64,000 nucleotides of DNA, taken from Grifola frondosa. Its lineage: Eukaryota; Basidiomycota; Agaricomycetes; Polyporales; Grifolaceae. Each line of letters opens with the position of its first letter. The stretch's first letter is position 1. The stretch is from the NCBI GenBank assembly GCA_001683735.1, contig LUGG01000034.1, positions 1-64,000 of the forward strand, written 5' to 3'. The translations under genes were made by a program, and so were the position numbers. This document shows, piece by piece, positions 62,501 through 64,000 of the stretch. The notes below the pieces were generated by a model that was not told the origin of the DNA, did no database searches, and saw only the letters and a program-made list of their open reading frames with translations.

Positions 62501-63250
62501 GTTCTGTAGTAGTCTCTTTGTGGGTATAAAGTCTGGTGGGTTAAAAGGTAGCTGTATAATGAGTCTAGCGGGTTCTCCGGGAAGCATCGTTTTACACGTG
62601 CATCTTCTGGAAAGACACCGGGGACTGGTTTCACCCTTCGGTCCACTGGCTTATATACATATACTGCATTGCTCACAATCCTTGATTGTGTCATTCTGTG
62701 TTCTGCTAGGTAATTCTGTGACTTTACGCTGTTTGCGGGAAGCGAGATACTAATGGATGGTATACAACTCATTTTAGTATCCTTGGCTTGCTTCACGACT
62801 TCACTGAGTGTTGGCTGGTTGAGATAACAATAAATGGGGCTCTGAAAACTGGGGGTGAAATACACCAAACTATAGTCCAGATATGTCTAGTTTAACGTCA
62901 GTTACGGACGATTATCCTGATGTGCTACTGGTGGTCCCATCTGTTTTCGGCCATTTATCCATCCCGAGTTTCTTGGCCATAGTCTTCTTCAACATAATTA
63001 CTCGCAATGACTCTTGTCTCTTGCCTTCAGTTTCCCTAATGGTCTTCTTCGGCTTCCTTCTTTTTTCTGCCACGCCCTCTTGCCTTTTGGACTTGGGTCT
63101 ATAGGTTTAGGAGGTGGCGCATACAGCCCATCTTCCAATTCTTCTTCCTATCCTTGTTTACCTCTTCATCTCTCTCTCCTCCTGTCCTTCGGCCTCTATT
63201 TCTTCACTTGTGAATGACTCAGATAGGGATGTTCATATAGAGAGCAGTCC
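59538..63250 (-). pseudogene. Gypsy polyprotein: RT, RNase H, integrase (frame-broken)
   Basis: From high to low coordinates: a conserved linker (YKPVDRRVKPVPGVFPEDAR, about 62,690), reverse transcriptase with YRSKWFCVLKKNGNLRIVHD, MGFTNSPAEFQACMTF and the FIDDLP active-site strand (61,965-61,850), VRGFMGLCGTVRIWI, and RNase H-type SVDSSKYAVGFILSQIDDDG. Next are VKNLHVEVDAKYIKGMLN and LIHVPAAQHKGPDALSRR, an integrase zinc-binding HHCC region (DELGHRGEY, HHMCNL, about 60,650-60,530), and the integrase end RATGFSPYYLLHGVHPVFPM with KPRYLGPYEVVRRT (about 60,050-59,640). The frame is one base short near 61,967 and 61,258. Gag was not clearly recognised. Probably inactive, or affected by base loss. 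Confidence 0.75.
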
Positions 63251-63930
63251 ATGATTGTGCCTTTCGTAATAAGCTTGATTCAAGTTGATAGAATTTAGAT
63301 AGTGAATGTGGATCGAACTGAAAAGGCTCTAGTAGAGACAACTTCTGTTTGGAATGTTTTCCGTTGTTTTTCCTTATTTGCCTTTTGCTTATTACGTCTA
63401 CATTTTCGAGCTATATCTTCCATAGTCTGTTTCCTAGTACGCGCTTGGGAAGCCTGTTTTTTTCTCTATAAGCTTTCTGTTTTTCTTTCTTTTCCATTTC
63501 TTTCAGCAACTTGGCTATATACTTCTTTCTAAATTCCGGATCTTTCAAGCTCTCCTCCAAAGATGGGGTGTCATTGTAAGAAATTCTAGAGGGTGTTCTT
63601 GTGTTCTGGTCCTACAGATCTCTTCCTCCTTATATACTTGGAGTGTCCTGGGTCTAGGCTCTTCATGAGTCATTTCTCAAGGTTCTAGGCCCTACTGGAT
63701 GGGTTCTAGGTCCTCCAGAAAGTGGCCTGACATTTCTTACATGATTTGTGTCAAGGAATTATCTGAATATTCCTGATTCTGATCTCTTCCTGCCTAAGCT
63801 GCATGGTGTCACTCCTTGTAACTCTGTAACAATCAATTCTCATGATATCTCGACCTATACAAGGTTTCAATATCAAGAATTTGCACCTCGGGCTCTCTAG
63901 ATATCAGTATTTACTGTCTTGAGCCTCAAT

Positions 63931-63996
63931 TGCGCGGTTAGCGCGCGCGGAAGTGACTAGCGCCAGTCACTCGCCGAGGTGACACCGAAGTCACCG
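63931..63996. repeat. Cluster of short hairpins at window end
   Basis: Two perfect 6-bp stem, 6-nt loop hairpins lie close together: GTGACT/AGTCAC at 63,953-63,970 and GGTGAC/GTCACC at 63,978-63,995. A GCGC...GCGC palindrome lies just before (63,932-63,946). Confidence 0.8.
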
Positions 63997-64000
63997 TTGT

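Larger units (their letters stand above)
57325..64000 (-). mobile_element. Ty3/gypsy-type LTR retroelement, minus strand, runs off window
   Basis: Polyprotein remnants on the minus strand (reverse transcriptase, RNase H, integrase) span about 59.5-63.3 kb. Low-coordinate noncoding DNA (57.33-58.65 kb) with CTAGG-rich text and direct repeats is a candidate 3' LTR. Similar CTAGG-rich text at 63.6-63.75 kb may be the start of the 5' LTR, cut by the window end. LTR identity could not be proven by eye. The + strand junction with the KDZ gene begins TGTAAGG, compatible with a TG...CA LTR end. Confidence 0.65.

Overview
The window looks like nuclear DNA of a filamentous basidiomycete, most likely an Agaricomycete. 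Genes are split by many short introns (about 50-60 nt, GT...AG). Best family matches are fungal: Hog1 MAPK, Mcr1, Skt5-type chitin synthase regulator, large F-box families. Three mobile element types typical of mushroom-forming fungi are present: a Plavaka/CACTA DNA transposon, a KDZ transposon and a Ty3/gypsy retroelement. This assignment is inference from gene content, not a database search.

Layout. (1) 1-4.69 kb and 14.0-18.44 kb are two collinear copies of one degenerate, unclassified sequence in opposite orientation. They bracket a 9.3-kb island holding four conserved genes: a NIPA-type Mg transporter (-), HOG1 (-), MCR1 (+) and a small NTF2-like protein (+). (2) 18.7-30.7 kb is an F-box region: one intact 703-aa F-box-type gene, then three tandem copies of an F-box/leucine-rich gene, alternating with two opposite-strand copies of a TPR-SET (SMYD-like) gene. 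Most of these copies are broken. (3) 31-38 kb carries the 3-methylcrotonyl-CoA carboxylase alpha subunit and a USP12/46-type deubiquitinase. (4) 38,522-45,226 is a structurally complete Plavaka/CACTA element with CACTGC-starting terminal inverted repeats, a 3-bp ATT target duplication and two convergent genes. (5) 45.4-53 kb carries an F-box/beta-propeller-like gene, a C2-domain membrane protein and an SKT5-like gene ending in a CAAX box. (6) 53.6-64 kb is a transposon nest: a KDZ element whose 3' part is lost where a gypsy-type retroelement begins.

A pattern crosses the right two thirds of the window. Several genes expected to be intact (MCC alpha, USP, F-box/propeller, SKT5) carry apparent single-base losses, always -1 and several in homopolymers, while the 5-13 kb genes show none. 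This points more to consensus under-calling than to gene death, so annotations from 21 kb onward should be read with it in mind.

Working relations: HOG1 and MCR1 share a divergent promoter with three TGACGT motifs. The other housekeeping genes form no obvious pathway cluster. The F-box/TPR-SET block is a segmental duplication, and the transposons supply most of the remaining coding content.
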